A stretch of 64,000 nucleotides of DNA, taken from assembly GCA_024500155.1 (NCBI GenBank), contig CM044877.1, positions 35,109,501 to 35,173,500 of the forward strand, given 5' to 3'. Below the pieces are notes generated by a model, which was not told where the DNA came from, searched no databases, and saw nothing but the letters and a program-made list of their open reading frames with translations. Below are positions 10,317 through 22,599 of this stretch, piece after piece. A program made the translations under genes and the position numbers. This DNA is from Chenopodium formosanum. Lineage: Eukaryota; Streptophyta; Magnoliopsida; Caryophyllales; Amaranthaceae. Every line of letters starts with the position of its first letter. The stretch's first letter is position 1.

Positions 10317-13257
10317 TGAGGAGCGTCATTTATGGCGCTCAAAAAAATAAGATTTAGATCCTTTTTCTATATTTTCTTTCTATATTTTCATATAATTTTC
10401 TCAGTTTTCCATTTTAATAACTCATTTTGGGTTTTGATTAGTTTTTAGGAAAAATTGCCCAGAATAATCCCACCTTTGGGCCGTCCACTAAAAATAATCT
10501 CACCTTTGGATTATTTTTATATAATCCCACCTTTACCCTCAGTCCGCTCAAATTGTTCTCAAGTGACTTGCAACCGGTTGAGTAAGTTTTTTTTTTTTTT
10601 TTTTATTTATTTATTTATTTTTTTTAATTAAGTTTAATTTACACGTGTCACTTCGTGATTGGTCAAAACATAAGTTTTAATTTTAATTTTTCTAAAGATG
10701 ATTATTGGAGTAATTAACATTAATTAATTCTTTTAATAAATGATTAAAAATTCAAACAACCACCACCATCCCCAGCCACCTCTATGCCGCCACCATCGAC
10801 CTAGACCAAACCCTTCGTCGCTCCCAAATCCGGGCCGGTCGCCGCTCCTCTACCTACCCCCGTCCATCGTCTTTAAACTGATGGTGAAGCCGAAACAATT
10901 CCCGTAACAATGGTGATGCCGAAATTGATGGTGAGCCGAATTTGATGTTGCTGGCCGAATTTAATGCTTTGGAAAGAAAGGGGGGCCGGAATGGGACGAA
11001 GGAAGGGGAGGGGGTCCAAATCAGGGTGAGGGTAAGGGTAGGAGGCCGGGAAATGCAACGGGGAGGGGATTGGGTTGAAATCGACGGGATAGGGGATTGG
11101 GTCGAAATCAGGTTGAAGGGAAGGGGAGGGCGCCTGAAAAGGGACATGGGAAGGGGAGGATGCCGGAAAATGTGGTGAGGAAGGGGAGGAGGCCGAACCG
11201 CCGGAAATGGGATGGCGGAAGACGACTGGCAGCAGCCTCCCAGCGCTGGTGGCAGGGGCTGCGGGCTGGGACATTTTTTTATTTTTTATCTTTTTTAAAT
11301 GTTTTTTTACTTTTAATTTTTTAAAATTTAATTTAATTTTTTTATTTTCACTTTATTTATTACCATTGTACTTATTTTATTTTATTTGTCTCTTATTTCT
11401 CCATGTTCGGTTGTTCGTGTAGGTGATTGCTCGAGACGAGACTCGATTCCAATTGTCATATTCGAAATTCCAATATTCAAGCTTGATGTCCAAACCACTC
11501 CTTTAATTGCAATCACCAACAACAACATCAACTACTACTCAGCAAGCTACGCCACATGCTAATCCCACCACATCACCAATCAACCCAGCAGCCATGATTG
11601 TCGCGGACGCGGGTCTTCAAGCCGCGGGCGCGGGTTTTGTTGCACCTAAACAGCAAAATTGACCAGGAACTTTTCGCGGGCGCGGGATCTTGCACCGGTG
11701 GCGCGGCTTTCGTGCCCTGTTCCGGCCAGCAGCTCCTCTTTTCCAGTCGCTTCCTCTACTCCCGCATTTCACTATTCACCTCCAATCACCACCAATATCC
11801 CGCAACATTAAGCACCCAAGTAGCAGCGATACAGCCAGCCACCAGCCCACCACACTCACCAAATAATGCGCAACACCAGCCGTAATAACAACCCGATTTC
11901 TGCCACTTCAGCCCGCAACAACTACCACCTTCGCACCACCCTCCATCCGTATAAATCAGTCCCTGCTCCGGCCACTTTTCTCCACCGCAATAACCGCACC
12001 TAGCAGCCCTTTCAACCTCCAAGTAAGTGTGCACAAGCTAGGTGTAAATTGGCCGTTGATCTTGATTAATTTAATGATCAAAAGATTTGTGTTGCGCATG
12101 ATTTGGTGGAGTGAGAAGCAGGGGATTAATTCCCAAAGAGCCGTATTATCGAATCTGACTTCTTATTTGGTTATCTATTCTTTTAATTCTCTTTTTATTT
12201 TTCTTTTTATTTTATTTTCCTTTTATTTTATTTTGCTTTAACATTCCTTTTCTTTTCTTTTCCCTTTTATTTTCTTTTACCCTTGTAATTTTAAATACCC
12301 ATTTTGGGGTAAAATTAGAATTAGACTTAGAATTAGACCAAATATTTCTTAGCTTAGTTGAGAGCTTCTCTCTCTAGATCTACGGTTAGTTTTAGGAGTA
12401 GATTTTAGAGAGAGAAAGTGAGGAATTTCAATAGTTATTTGAGAGGTTGAAGATTCAAGATGACAATAGTATTGGAGATCTCAATTACCAATCAAAGAAG
12501 ATTTCTCACTCTGTATCCTCTTTATTGCTTTATTCAATTTCATGTTTGTTTGAATTGATATTGATGTTTAATGCTTGATTAGTGTAGTTGTTCTTGATAT
12601 ATTGTGAATTCTTGATTTCTTTAGTTGTTTGTTGATAGATGATGATATTTAAGTAGTTGTTTGGATAGGAATTGGGTGAAACTTGTATGATTGATTAATT
12701 GTGATTGATTTAGGAATTGTGTTGATTGATTGTTGAGATTACATCGATTAGTGAAGGTTTGCATGTGTGTAATTCGATTAGGCCTTGAGAATTATGCTAG
12801 ATTGCATTGTAATTGCTAATGACACGAGCAATTAATTTAGGAATTGCAATTATCGATTGGTTTTGATTTTGATTCTCTTAGTTTGTTATGCATAGTGAAC
12901 CCTAGCTTAACAATTAAGAGATAACTCTTTGATTCCAATTGATTGCTCTTATCATTAGTTTTCACAACCTTTGATTGACATGATCTTTCCAAGTTGTTGC
13001 AATTGACATGATTAATTGTTGATCCCCGTTCCTAGTGTTTTATTTCCTTGGTTATTTATTTTGTTATTTGTTAGGAATCTCTCTTACCTTTGTCTTCGAC
13101 CTAGCTTAGGCGCATAATTCAAAGTTCTTGAACATTACCGTTCCTTTGGGTTCGACCCTTAACTTGCCTCTGTACTCGTATTAGGGTTTGTTATGTGTTT
13201 ATAAATTTAGTTTGACCGAGGGAAGATTAGATAACGACCTAATTTTCCTCTCGTCAA
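10317..13257 (+). repeat. 3' LTR of Athila-like element 1
   Basis: Starts TGAGGAGCGTCATTTATGGCGC and ends CCTCTCGTCA. Its 3' half (12540-13257) is clearly homologous to the reverse complement of 58390-59100. Both share, for example, TTGAGAATTATGCTAGATTG and the terminal GGGAAGATTAGATAA. It is about 1.3 kb longer than the relative, mostly through an insertion at about 10447-11275. A CpG-dense patch lies at 11594-11720. The right 5-bp target copy would be AGTGG (13258-13262). Confidence 0.7.
10447..11275. other. Unclassified ~0.8 kb insertion inside the Athila-like LTR
   Basis: The left part has three spaced copies of an AATCCCACCTTT word (10470-10545), a 17-T run near 10590 and TTTATTTA repeats. 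The right part (10750-11270) is GC-rich and purine-asymmetric with GGGGAGG-type repeats. Overlapping frames on both strands look like low-complexity artefacts. It is absent from the related LTR at 58383-60012. I see no clear terminal inverted repeat or duplication. It may be a truncated MITE or a filler with captured genic DNA; I cannot tell. Confidence 0.4.
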
Positions 13258-14114
13258 GTGGCCTTACGAGTTCTGAACCGGCTACCTTAGCATGAACCTA
13301 TCCTGGAGTCAACCGACGGCAATCCCGAAGCGTGTTAACTTTAAGCACTTAGCAAGAAAGACATTCAATCACGCAAGTTAACTTTTATTATGCTCAAAGT
13401 GAAGATGAAACACTAAAGATTTTGTGGTTTGTCTTGAACAAAAAGAGCTTTTTTTTTTCTTTTCCAAAGAGGAAGGAGAGTAAAAGTTATAAGAGGCAAG
13501 TGAACATTTAATTCGCAATCGACAAATAAAGATCGTTCGGCATCAAACCAACAATCACCAGATTCCGTAGAATCAAATGCATACATCCTAATCTAACTAA
13601 ATATGCATACAAGAGAAAATAAAAGAGAGGAAAGGTCTCACCAAATGCCGCTTGAATTAGAAGACAAGAGAATTATGCAATCTCACCGAGGGAGCTTGTG
13701 CCCCTCCTTAGATTTCCTTTTGTCCGAGTTCTTCAAGCTACATGGGAAGTGAGCCCAAACAAAAGAAACTACAACTAAACAAGAAAAAGTTAATAAACAA
13801 AGAAAAATATTAGAGTTATAAACAAAGAGAAAAAGAAGAAACAAAAAGCTATCTACAAAGTTTGGATCAAGGGAAATTTGGATTATTGGGAGTTTGGATT
13901 TTCCTTCTTAGGAGCGTCGTCGCCTACACAAACACTCAAATTTTCATTGAAAACTCATTCGCAAGATCTCATCAAAATCACCATGAAAAATCATCATCAC
14001 AATTAAGAAAAGCAATCAACATCAATACATGCTAGAACCAACCGAACCATGTAAACTCTACCACCTACAATGGAGTCCCCCCCACACTAGCATGATGCTA
14101 CACCTTCCCCCGCA
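13258..14114 (-). other. 3' non-coding region of Athila-like element 2
   Basis: AT-rich sequence with no coding signal. A C-run/G-run tract near 14085-14092 (GTGTGGGGGGGAC on the minus strand) resembles a polypurine tract, but no LTR start of this family follows it. Confidence 0.45.
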
Positions 14115-14572
14115 CTACAAAAAAAAATCCTTTTGCCTCTTACATCCCCACCACACTAAATCAAAGCATTGTCCGCGGTACGCCAAATAAAAACAATGGG
14201 AAGGGGGTAAAGGGTAAAAATATGGGTAGTTAGGGTCATCCCTAAAATCACTCCCTTCCGGGGCACGATAATCGTACCCGATCTCTATCGGGTAGTCTAC
14301 CAGGGGGACGCCTTGGGAGGAGGGCCCTTGCAAAAAGGGCCAAGTTTGATGTGATCCCTGCCACTTAGGGACCGGGCCTTGCTAAGGCGGCCAATGAGGG
14401 TAACTGACCAGGGGGGGTGACCTCACCTCTATCCACAGCCGCACCGTAAAAAGCTTGAGTTTGCACGAACATACCTTGTTGGTTCTCAAGCAAGCTTTGC
14501 ATACCAAGTTGCATGCTCATCATTTGTTTCTCAAGGCTACTCATGCCTTGATGATGATGATGATGATGATGA

Positions 14573-14612
<40 letters not shown>

Positions 14613-15566
14613 CTTCACCTTCAACTATCAAATTTCTTGCGCCGTCTAAGGCGTTGGGTAACACACCATTGTCCAGTGGAACTTTCCACACATTCCTAGC
14701 ATTCCGTTCCAAAGATGTTCGACTAGGATTAGGCAAGATGCAATGGTGCTGGAACACCAATCATGAAAATTGTTGGTATCGGCAGTTGGTTGGATGAACC
14801 CCGACCTTCTCATTTGCTGGATATCAATGAATAGATCCTTATCGGTCCCAACTTAAGTACAGGTGAGAAAGAAGCGCTCATACCTAAGCTTACTAGCAAT
14901 CCTAGTTACCATTCCACCAAGGGCGATTTCACCCGTGTTATTGCCCGATTTGATTGCTTCACAACACACGACGAACCAATACCCCATGTTGAGCCGCCCT
15001 CTCAATTCCTCCCTGGTTGCAACCCATAAAGTAAAAAGCTCTTCATGTGAGAGCTTGCTCAAGTCTTGCTTACTAAACACCGAATACCCCAAGATGCGGT
15101 GAAGAATACGGAGGGTATAGTGGATGATTTGGCTTGCAACTGAATACCCAGTATTGAACTCTTCAAAATCAGTAATTGTTTGCCACCAACGAAATGCATC
15201 ATATTCAGGGAGAAGGCTCATGGATGGGGCAAGGAGATCCGCATCGGGGTTGAAGTCCAACAAAGAATTGAGATCACGAAGATTCATTGTATGGTGGTTG
15301 TTGAATAATTGGAATGAAATTTGGAAATCATTGTTCTCACATGGTTCCTTTTCGAAGGAGGCATGGAATTCAAGAGTGGGCTCTTTGTATGTTCGATGAT
15401 GGTGGTTAATGAACTCACTCATTCCAAGGTTGTTGAGGAGCGACCGAAGCTCTTCATCTATCCCTAAATCTCTTATAGAGCGCTGATAGTAGTGCCTTGT
15501 GGGGTTAAGTTTTTGTTTTAGAAGGTCATTGTAGAAGGGAGTGTGGAGTTTGTTTATAAATTTCAC
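14115..15566 (-). pseudogene. Athila-type additional ORF (ATHILA ORF-1-like)
   Basis: The N-terminal 237 residues (15566-14853) resemble the plant-specific ATHILA ORF-1 family: YYQRSIRDLGIDEELRSLL, TYKEPTLEFHASFE, FQLFNNHHTMNLRDLNSLL. This family lies downstream of integrase in Athila elements. Its function is unknown; it is sometimes called env-like, but nothing here looks like a fusion protein. Coding continues after a frameshift at 14760-14365 with a poly-Gln/poly-His tract (13 Q and 8 H) and a Met/Gln-rich helix. The final piece (14333-14115) is Tyr/Pro-rich. Directly upstream is a 19-G tract (15570-15588). Confidence 0.7.
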
Positions 15567-16883
15567 ACCGGGGGGGGGGGGGGGGGGGAGGGAACAATGG
15601 ATGTTTGGGATTGAACTTGAGCACTAGGCTCCTCGATTACCAACCGGGGCACCTTTCTACTCTTTCTCTAACTCATTGTAGCCTCAAATTAAACAACAAA
15701 AATATCCCAAAGAACACACCGACAACCAAACCAAATAGGAACTCACTCCCAACTCAACCAAATTTGAAACACAACAACAACAAAACGAGCTTTAATAGTC
15801 TGCAAAAAGTTTAGTAGCAACAACCAACCACATAATAATGGCTCAAAGAACAACTAAAAACAACAACAATGTACACAATCACAAAATATTATGATGAAAG
15901 AGAGAGCATGTCAACAACAATGTCAAATTGATTAAGAAATTTCCATGGAAATAGTCTCGTCATCAACAATGCTAACAATAATACAAAGTTACTCAAACAA
16001 GTTCCATGAAAATAGCTTCAATATCAATAATTCCAACAAAAATGTTCTAAAATTACAAAATATCACACTAAAATCAATCAATCCTTAGCAATGAAACCCA
16101 AAATCACATAAAACTCACTTAAGCTAAACCATGCTTAATAACTCAAAACTTTGCATAAACTAGTGAAATTAAGCAATAAAGTAGCATAATTTAGAGTTAT
16201 ACCACTAAGGAGAATCTTGAACACCACCAAGAACACCCAAGATCACCACCTTTAACTAAGCTTGCACAACCACAAAAATGGGGGAAAATTGGGTATTTTG
16301 TAGAGAGAAAGTGGAGAATTTTATGATTATAGTGAAGAAATATGATGGATTTGGTGAAAAATCAAGGGAATTTGTGTGATGTGGGTGAATTTGAAGGGTT
16401 AAGGTTTGATTTTATGAGGAGAGAGAAGAGAGCATGAAAATTAGGTTTGAGAAATTAGGGGATGAAATGGGGAAGAAAGGATTTAATCCCGATTTACTTA
16501 GCGCTGCGCACCCACGTAGATGTATGCGTGCCCGCACACAGGTCGCACACACTTACTGCCTCAATTCTGCAATTTCGGCCATTTGTGCGCGAGTTTTGAT
16601 AGAGCTGCGCGCCCGCGCACTTTTCCCTTGCGCGCCCGCGCACAAGGCGAACAGAGGGCGGGCAGAAATGCCTTGAATTACCTTATCCTCTCATCTTCAA
16701 CATTAAAAAGTCTCGACCAAATCATCCAAACACCTATCAACCAAAAGGACGAAAATGAGACTAAAAAAGAAATAAGAATGGCGAAATTGGTATAAAGAGG
16801 GTTAGAAACACGGGTTGCCTCCCAAACGCTTTTGGTTTACGTCGTTAGCTCGACGTTCCTTGAACTAATCAAGGAGGATCAAA
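15567..16883 (-). other. Spacer between integrase and extra ORF of Athila-like element 2
   Basis: No gene. The stretch is A/C-rich on the plus strand. A CpG-dense cassette at 16500-16670 holds two direct copies of GCGCGCCCGCGCAC (about 16607 and 16631). Near 16815 the minus strand reads GGGAGGCAACCCGTGT, a phrase I associate with the region after integrase in Athila elements. Confidence 0.6.
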
Positions 16884-17252
16884 TTAATAATTCACAGCAA
16901 AGAGCGTAGTAGAAATTGGCTCATCTAGGGAAAATCCTTCATAGTAGGGCTTGAGATGATGGACAATGACATTGAATGGGGAATGCCCGTCCTTAGAGAT
17001 CTCATAAGCACCATATGGGAACACTTTTGTGATAACATACGGGCCGCTCCATCGTGACCTAAGCTTGCCCGGGAAGAGCTTTGAACGAGAGTTGTAGAGG
17101 AGGGCTCTTTGGCCTTCAACAAATTCCTTCTTGTCGATTGGAGCATCATGCCAAGCTTTGGTCCTTGCCTTGTACATGCTCGCACTATCATAGGCGTTCA
17201 TTCTCAACTCTTCTAACTCATGTAACTCAAGAAGTCGTTGCTTCCAAATCAA
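16884..17252 (-). pseudogene. Integrase C-terminal fragment (Athila)
   Basis: 122 residues hold the GPY/F-like end of integrase: ARTKAWHDAPIDKKEF, GQRALLYNSRSKLFPGKL, RSRWSGPYVITKVFPYGAYE. In Athila polyproteins this region ends pol. The catalytic DDE core is absent, because the fragment begins abruptly next to LTR-like sequence at about 17255. It is a deletion remnant, not a functional gene. Confidence 0.85.
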
Positions 17253-17261
17253 TTTTTTCGT

Positions 17262-18430
17262 ATCAATGAAAACTATTATGCAATCTAGCTTGATAGTTAA
17301 GGTTGATCACTCCTCAAGGTATCAAACACATGCAAAAAATTCACTAACCAATTTAATCACAATGATGATCAATCAAAACCCCCCAATTAGCCATGAATAA
17401 CTCATACATGCTTCACCCTATGCCTAACAGGTAATCTACTCAATAAATATTGTAAATTTAAACAACAAAAATAATCTAATAAAAAATTTCATCATCAACA
17501 TTGTAATCAAATAAGCTCAAACTTATCAAAAATCAAATCAACCAAACAACAAGTAATTAAATCAAAATTCAAGAATCAAACATGAAATTGCATTAAAGAG
17601 TAAATAATTCTTACATAACTTTGATCAAAATAGAAGAGGAAGAAGATTGAAAGTAGCATTCATGAACATCACCAAGTTTCTCTCTCTAAAATCTAAGAAC
17701 AAAGTTCCAAAATCAATAGCTTTTCTATCTAAAAATCAAAATCTAATTCTAATTCAATTCTAACTAATTCTCCCTCTAGAAATGAAGGATTTCTACATAT
17801 AGTAAAACTAACAAAGGAAGAATTAGTTGAACATCCAAAAATAACCCTAAATGGCGCGGCATCTCATCCCACTGCGCGTCCGCAATAAAATGGGTACGGA
17901 ACAAAGGGGAGGAAGCTTTGCGGCCACTCCTGGCACATGCGCCGTCGCGCCAGCCACCCGCGCGACAGCTCCTCCCTTGCGCGCGACCGTTCCTAGGAGT
18001 AGGGGAGATTGCCTTCATGCGCTCGCTGATACTTTCGTGCATTTCACATGATACATGTTGGGGAGGAAGTCATTAGAGGCCTTTACGATGGGTTCAACAC
18101 CAAATTTGATGTCCACGCAACATGATAGCGCGACCTTGAAGACTTGACTTGTGCACTCCTTCACCTTTGAGATTCAAGAGAAAGAACCGGGTTGCATCCT
18201 AGGCTTTGTATGCCCCGGAAAGAACGCCAATGAGCTTCTCAAACATCACCATTCTCCTAAAAGCAAACAAGTAAAGGAGAAAAGGAAAAATAAACAAAGA
18301 AAAGCAAGAAAATAAGTAAACAACTTAGGAAAATGCAAGAGAAATTACAAGTAAAACTAAAGAAAAAGAGATGCAAAAGCAATGAAAAATCATCTTAAAA
18401 GAAGCTAAATGAGTGCCATAAATGACACTC
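17262..18430 (-). repeat. Partial LTR of Athila-like element 2
   Basis: The minus strand begins TGAGTGTCATTTATGGCAC, like the two other Athila-type LTRs here, and keeps the same order of parts: a CpG-dense patch (17850-18030), a GAGAGAGAAAC region and a TTCATGTTTG region. The LTR 3' end is missing. At 18432 the sequence switches to Retand-type DNA. Confidence 0.6.
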
Positions 18431-18432
18431 AT

Positions 18433-20520
18433 CCCCCGTATGCCAAGTCGGTTAATCATCCGCTTGTGCTATATACAAGAAGAACACTTCTAGCCCGCCT
18501 ATTGCAGCCAGTCAATGCTTGACCCATTTCAAAGTCAAATCTTAAGGTACCGTCTCTACCCCTATAAGCTCATTCTTTCTTTTTCTATTTGTGCATTTAC
18601 ATTCAATAAATGGATTTATCACCAACACACACGACACAACCTAGGTTAGTAGTCAGCCGGTATCCTGGTACGGCTGAGTCTAGGACTAGGGGTGTCAGCT
18701 CTGGGTGTATGGAGCAATATCTTACATCCCTAAAATTGAGCGTCCATGTGTCTGTGAAGGACACGACGAATCGAACTAAACAAACGACCACCAGACGGCT
18801 ATAAAGAGACGGTACATTAGAGGTACCGTATGATGAAATCACGTCGGTTGAGGGAGAGGATATGCCAGTTTATGTAGGGGATTACTCCCCTTCTAGGATC
18901 CCCAGGACTCCAAGTAGTGGGATTTTAGCTGAGTCTGATAGGGGAGACTAGTAAGAGTTCGTCTCCCATAATGTCTCCCAAGAGATGGAACTCAAAGAGT
19001 CAGATGGGGAAGAGGCTGCCCCTGCATTCGACTCAAATAATGAGGCTTCCCAGGGGAGAGACGGGGGTAACACCGCCTCCGGGTATAACTTTGAGGATAG
19101 TAGTGATGACGACCTTCCTCCGCTCGAGTACTGCAAGGTGGAAGAATGCAAAAAATGGAAGGCTAAAAACAACCCAGCTTAGATCCATGTTTCAACCAAA
19201 GATAGAGCTGCAATGGAGAAGGGGTTGAACAATTTTATACTCAAGTGCCCTCTTGGTGTCGGATTTAACATTCGAGTGCCTCCTGAATTAGGCACCATTG
19301 CATGGGAAGATGAACAAACAAACACCGACTACTATTTTGGCTGTTATGAGGCGACATTCTTCGCCAACCTCCGCTTCCCTATTCATGACATAATAAAAGC
19401 CATCCTTAGAGGGTATGGCCCAGGCGTGTGGCAGTTGAACCTAAACTCCTAGGTCAACATTCTAGGCTACAACGCCGCCTGTGAATGGCAATGGATCCAC
19501 CCCGGCTAGGAGGCTTTTGCACACATGAATTACCTCAGTCAAAGCCCAGGCAGTTGGCGAGCGCTTACCACATACCCCAATTACCAAATGACCTTAGACA
19601 AGTTGTCTAAGTGGGATAATTGGAAGGAGCTTTTTTGCCTGGTGTCTTCCCCCAAATGGCGAGAGAACCACGAGTACCGCCGGTATAACAAAGCTTCATC
19701 TCCTGGGTTAAAAGTGCGCCCTCCTCGGATTCCGGATGAGGAATTTGAGAAAATCATTGAGCCAGGTTCCTTTGAACTGGTCGATGAACCCATCTCAACC
19801 GGGGAACTTATTTTTGTGCTAAAGAATTAGATTCCTAAGCACGAATGGTTGAGATACTAGGCGTTCTTGTCCGCCTGTGGTATTAGTTTCATGTTTGATA
19901 TACGTACGCTAATCATACATTCGATAATTATTATGTTATCTGTATGGCTTTTGTGTTGGTTTTATTTCTATTCGTTTGTATGTACTAACTGACGTTTTAT
20001 TTGTAGAAACGGGTAGGAAAGTGGTTTCAGAAGACAAAACCACCAGGAAATTTGCAGCTCAAATTTGCAAAGACAAAGCGGAGAAATAAAGGGCTGAACT
20101 AGCAACCAAGGGTCAGGTATACACCGTTTGCTCTAGTTACCTTGGTAATTTGTTTTAATTTTCAACTAGAGGTGGCACTATGCCGGCTGTATGCTCATTG
20201 TGAAATTGCATTTCAGGATGCTCCTCGATCCTTCCAAAAGTACATCAAGCGGAAGTCGGATGAAGAAGCCAACAACTCCACCAAGTCTCAAAAGGTGTCC
20301 TCAACCCAAACGACTCTTGAAGCTCCGGTTAGGAAGACTATTCTCAACATCGGGGGGGGGGGGGGAAGTATCAATTTGAAGTGCTTTGGCATAGGAATAG
20401 ACCTAGGCAAGAAGTTTGGCATTGAGGCGATGTCTAAATCAAGCGAGTAGCTCAGGGCGGCTCGCAGCTTTACGACGGCTGTGGGTGACGACATCCTGCA
20501 GATCATTGAGCAAGGTATGG
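18433..20520 (-). mobile_element. Retand/Tat-like element 2, 3' internal part
   Basis: This stretch matches, in reverse complement, 47250 down to 46676 and 34112 down to 32588 of Retand-like element 1. The match covers untranslated leader, antisense-ORF exons and introns. The element therefore lies in minus orientation while its antisense ORF reads plus. It is cut at 20520 by the Ogre-like element and continues at 55165. Its pol is not present in the window. Confidence 0.7.
18766..20514 (+). pseudogene. Antisense ORF of Retand-like element 2, exons 1-3
   Basis: Homologous to the antisense ORF of element 1 at protein level, e.g. IRVPPELGTIAW, FGCYEA, LRFPIHD, YQMTLDKLSKW. This resembles the plant 'putative gypsy type transposon' domain of unknown function. 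The start codon is lost (aligned ATG reads differently near 18766). Exon model: 18766-19903; intron 19904-20006 (GTACGC ... TACTAACTGAC ... TTTGTAG); exon 20007-20116; intron 20117-20169 (GTATAC ... TCAACTAG); exon 20170-20514 ending CAAG|GTATGG. Several in-frame stops. Exon borders match element 1. Splicing is inferred, not shown. Confidence 0.65.
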
Positions 20521-22397
20521 TGTAGGGAATATTTCAAGCATCCCACACTTGAGCCCCACTGTGATCATAAACTTAATTATGGTGACGTCCAAAGGGAAGA
20601 AAGATAGAGCAAAAGAGTCGCCAACAAGTTTTAGGAACTTGTAAACAGTTCACAGGGTGAAGGCTACACCCCTTTACGATCCATGAGATCGCTAACTCCA
20701 TAGTGGTCCTGAACCATGACTGGATATTCGGGGATGAAGGTACAAATCCAACCTAAAAGAGATTGAAAATGCCCTAAAAATAGGCCTCTACTTTATTCTT
20801 CTCATATTCATGTGCGGTTTCTTAGTAACATACAATCAATATATAAATCCTAAACCTGTTTAATCTATGTTGGTTGAATATTAATACCAAACAAATCTAT
20901 TATTGGCGATCACTTAAATTATAATCATATTAGCCTAAAAAAGATTATTAATTACCTTATTAAGTGTGATTATAAGTACAAATAACTTTAATTCTGCAAG
21001 AAAGGGCGTGATCAAGCAATAACAATAATAATGTCAAGCAACATAATCATCATCATCATCATCATAACAATCTCAATCAAATTAAAGCATAATAATATTA
21101 ATAGCAAGATCCTAGGCATGATACTAACAAGATTAATAACAAATCCTATCATGTCACTAAACAATCAAGATCAAAGCTTTAACCTTAACATGTTACTAAC
21201 ATGATAGAAGAAAATAGAAAGCAACCTAAACATGAACTAGAAAGCAATAAGAGCAATCTATCATGATATCAGGAATTAAAATAATATAAGCATGCTTTCT
21301 AGAGATATATAACCCTAAAATAACTTACGTTGTTGCCTTGTATCTCTTTCTAATAACAAAATACACGTGTTAGTAACTTCAAGGAAAATATTAAATCAAA
21401 CAATTAATTTAAATAATTGAAATAGAGATTTGGGACCAAACCCTAAGAAATTATCAACCTTTCACGTCTAGGGTGAAGGAAAATTCAACCTTGGCTAGGT
21501 GTGTCTAAGACTTGTGAATACATCATTTTTATTTGAAAAGGGAAGGCTTAGAAAGAGGGACAAAGAATAGTTATTAGCTTTAGAGAGAAAAGAGAATAGA
21601 ATTAGATAATTGTTGATGATTGTGAATGATTAAAAACAAGGAAATACGACCCTGTTTATAGAGAAAATAGCCTGGAAATGACCAGAAAAAGACCGAATTA
21701 TATCAGGAATGAAAATGCCCTCTGTTGTCGAACGAAAGGGTCTAACGCGATTCGATAACCCTGTCGCGGTGCGACAGGCTTGTCGTGGCGCACCAGCTTT
21801 GTCGTTTTGCGCTGATTCACGCGTTTTCTAAAAACAAATATGAATCCTTGATCTAACTAAATTCGATTAACAGTGTCCGTAATTATCTTTGAAAATCAGA
21901 ATTAATCTCTTTAAAACACTTGTTTTAATCCAAATAGAATTCTTTATTCATATAAAAGATATAATTATTAATCTTAATCAAAATAACCTTCTAGATTATT
22001 CTACAATATAAAAAGCAATCCTAATAACTTTAGGAATATTAATCAATGGTCCCTCCACTAGATCATTGGGCCATAAAACCATTTCAAGCCCAAATTAGTA
22101 TTTTAGCCATAACTTCCTCATTATTCATCGAAATTAGGCTTATAATATATCGTTGGAAAGCTCTTTTCGAGCCCAATCCAAATCCCTTTTATTGGAACCT
22201 TATCATGGACCAAACTAAATTTAATTGGACAATTTCATAAAATAGAGTACATTTTCAAAAACAGAAAGAAGAGTTTTTTTATTAAAAGAACCGCATCACA
22301 AGAATTTTCACACTTTCATTTCGTTCGATAATCAAATGACATAAAAGGTACTCATCACTGGGTTTGGTTTTAGGGGAAACACAATTAGGTGTCTATA
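20521..22397 (-). repeat. 3' LTR of the non-autonomous Ogre-like element (copy A)
   Basis: The plus strand reads TGTAGGGAATATTTC ... GGTGTCTATA, i.e. TATAGACACC ... CCCTACA on the coding strand. 1,877 bp. A TATAAA box is at 21655-21660 (minus). A CpG-dense patch with the dyad CTGTCGCGGTGCGACAG is near 21760. Close relatives are copy B (48540), copy C (52831) and an inverted fragment (54630). No coding. Confidence 0.8.
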
Positions 22398-22411
22398 GAA
22401 GCCCCCACTTA
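22398..22411 (-). other. Polypurine tract of the non-autonomous Ogre-like element
   Basis: TAAGTGGGGGCTTC on the minus strand abuts the LTR start TATAGACACC. This fixes the orientation and shows that copy A is a 3' LTR. Confidence 0.7.
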
Positions 22412-22599
22412 GATTGAGTTTGGAGAAACACATTTTTCGAAAACAAAAGTCAAAGTAGCGATAGGGACGAAGAATAATTAAGAATGTTTGGCGATCCAAA
22501 TCATTTTTGTAATGCCGATACCTACAAACTAGCGTTAGTTAAATAAATAAAAGATTTAAGAAACGCGTATCTTGCACGTTTGAGCACACATCTCTAGAG

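Larger units (their letters stand above)
13258..18432 (-). mobile_element. Deleted Athila-like Ty3/gypsy element 2
   Basis: On the minus strand: an LTR start (TGAGTGTCATTTATGGCAC at about 18430), LTR body to about 17262, then directly an integrase C-terminus (17252-16884), a spacer, the Athila-type extra ORF (15566-14115) and a 3' non-coding part to 13258. Gag, protease, RT and most of integrase are missing, so a large internal deletion joined the LTR to the integrase tail. Element 1 interrupts it at 13258. Confidence 0.65.

Noticed and set aside
10854..11324. Overlapping Pro/Ser-rich and Gly/Arg-rich frames as a host gene
   Set aside because: Low-complexity purine-skewed DNA open on both strands inside an LTR, with no recognisable domain.
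13253..13265. CTCGTCA followed by AGTGGC as a 5' LTR end with the start of a TGGCGCC primer site
   Set aside because: The match stops after four bases, and a purine tract precedes this LTR, so a 3' LTR with target copy AGTGG is simpler.
14115..15566. A viral envelope gene in the Athila-like element
   Set aside because: No signal peptide, fusion peptide or transmembrane anchor is visible. It matches only the plant ATHILA ORF family of unknown role.
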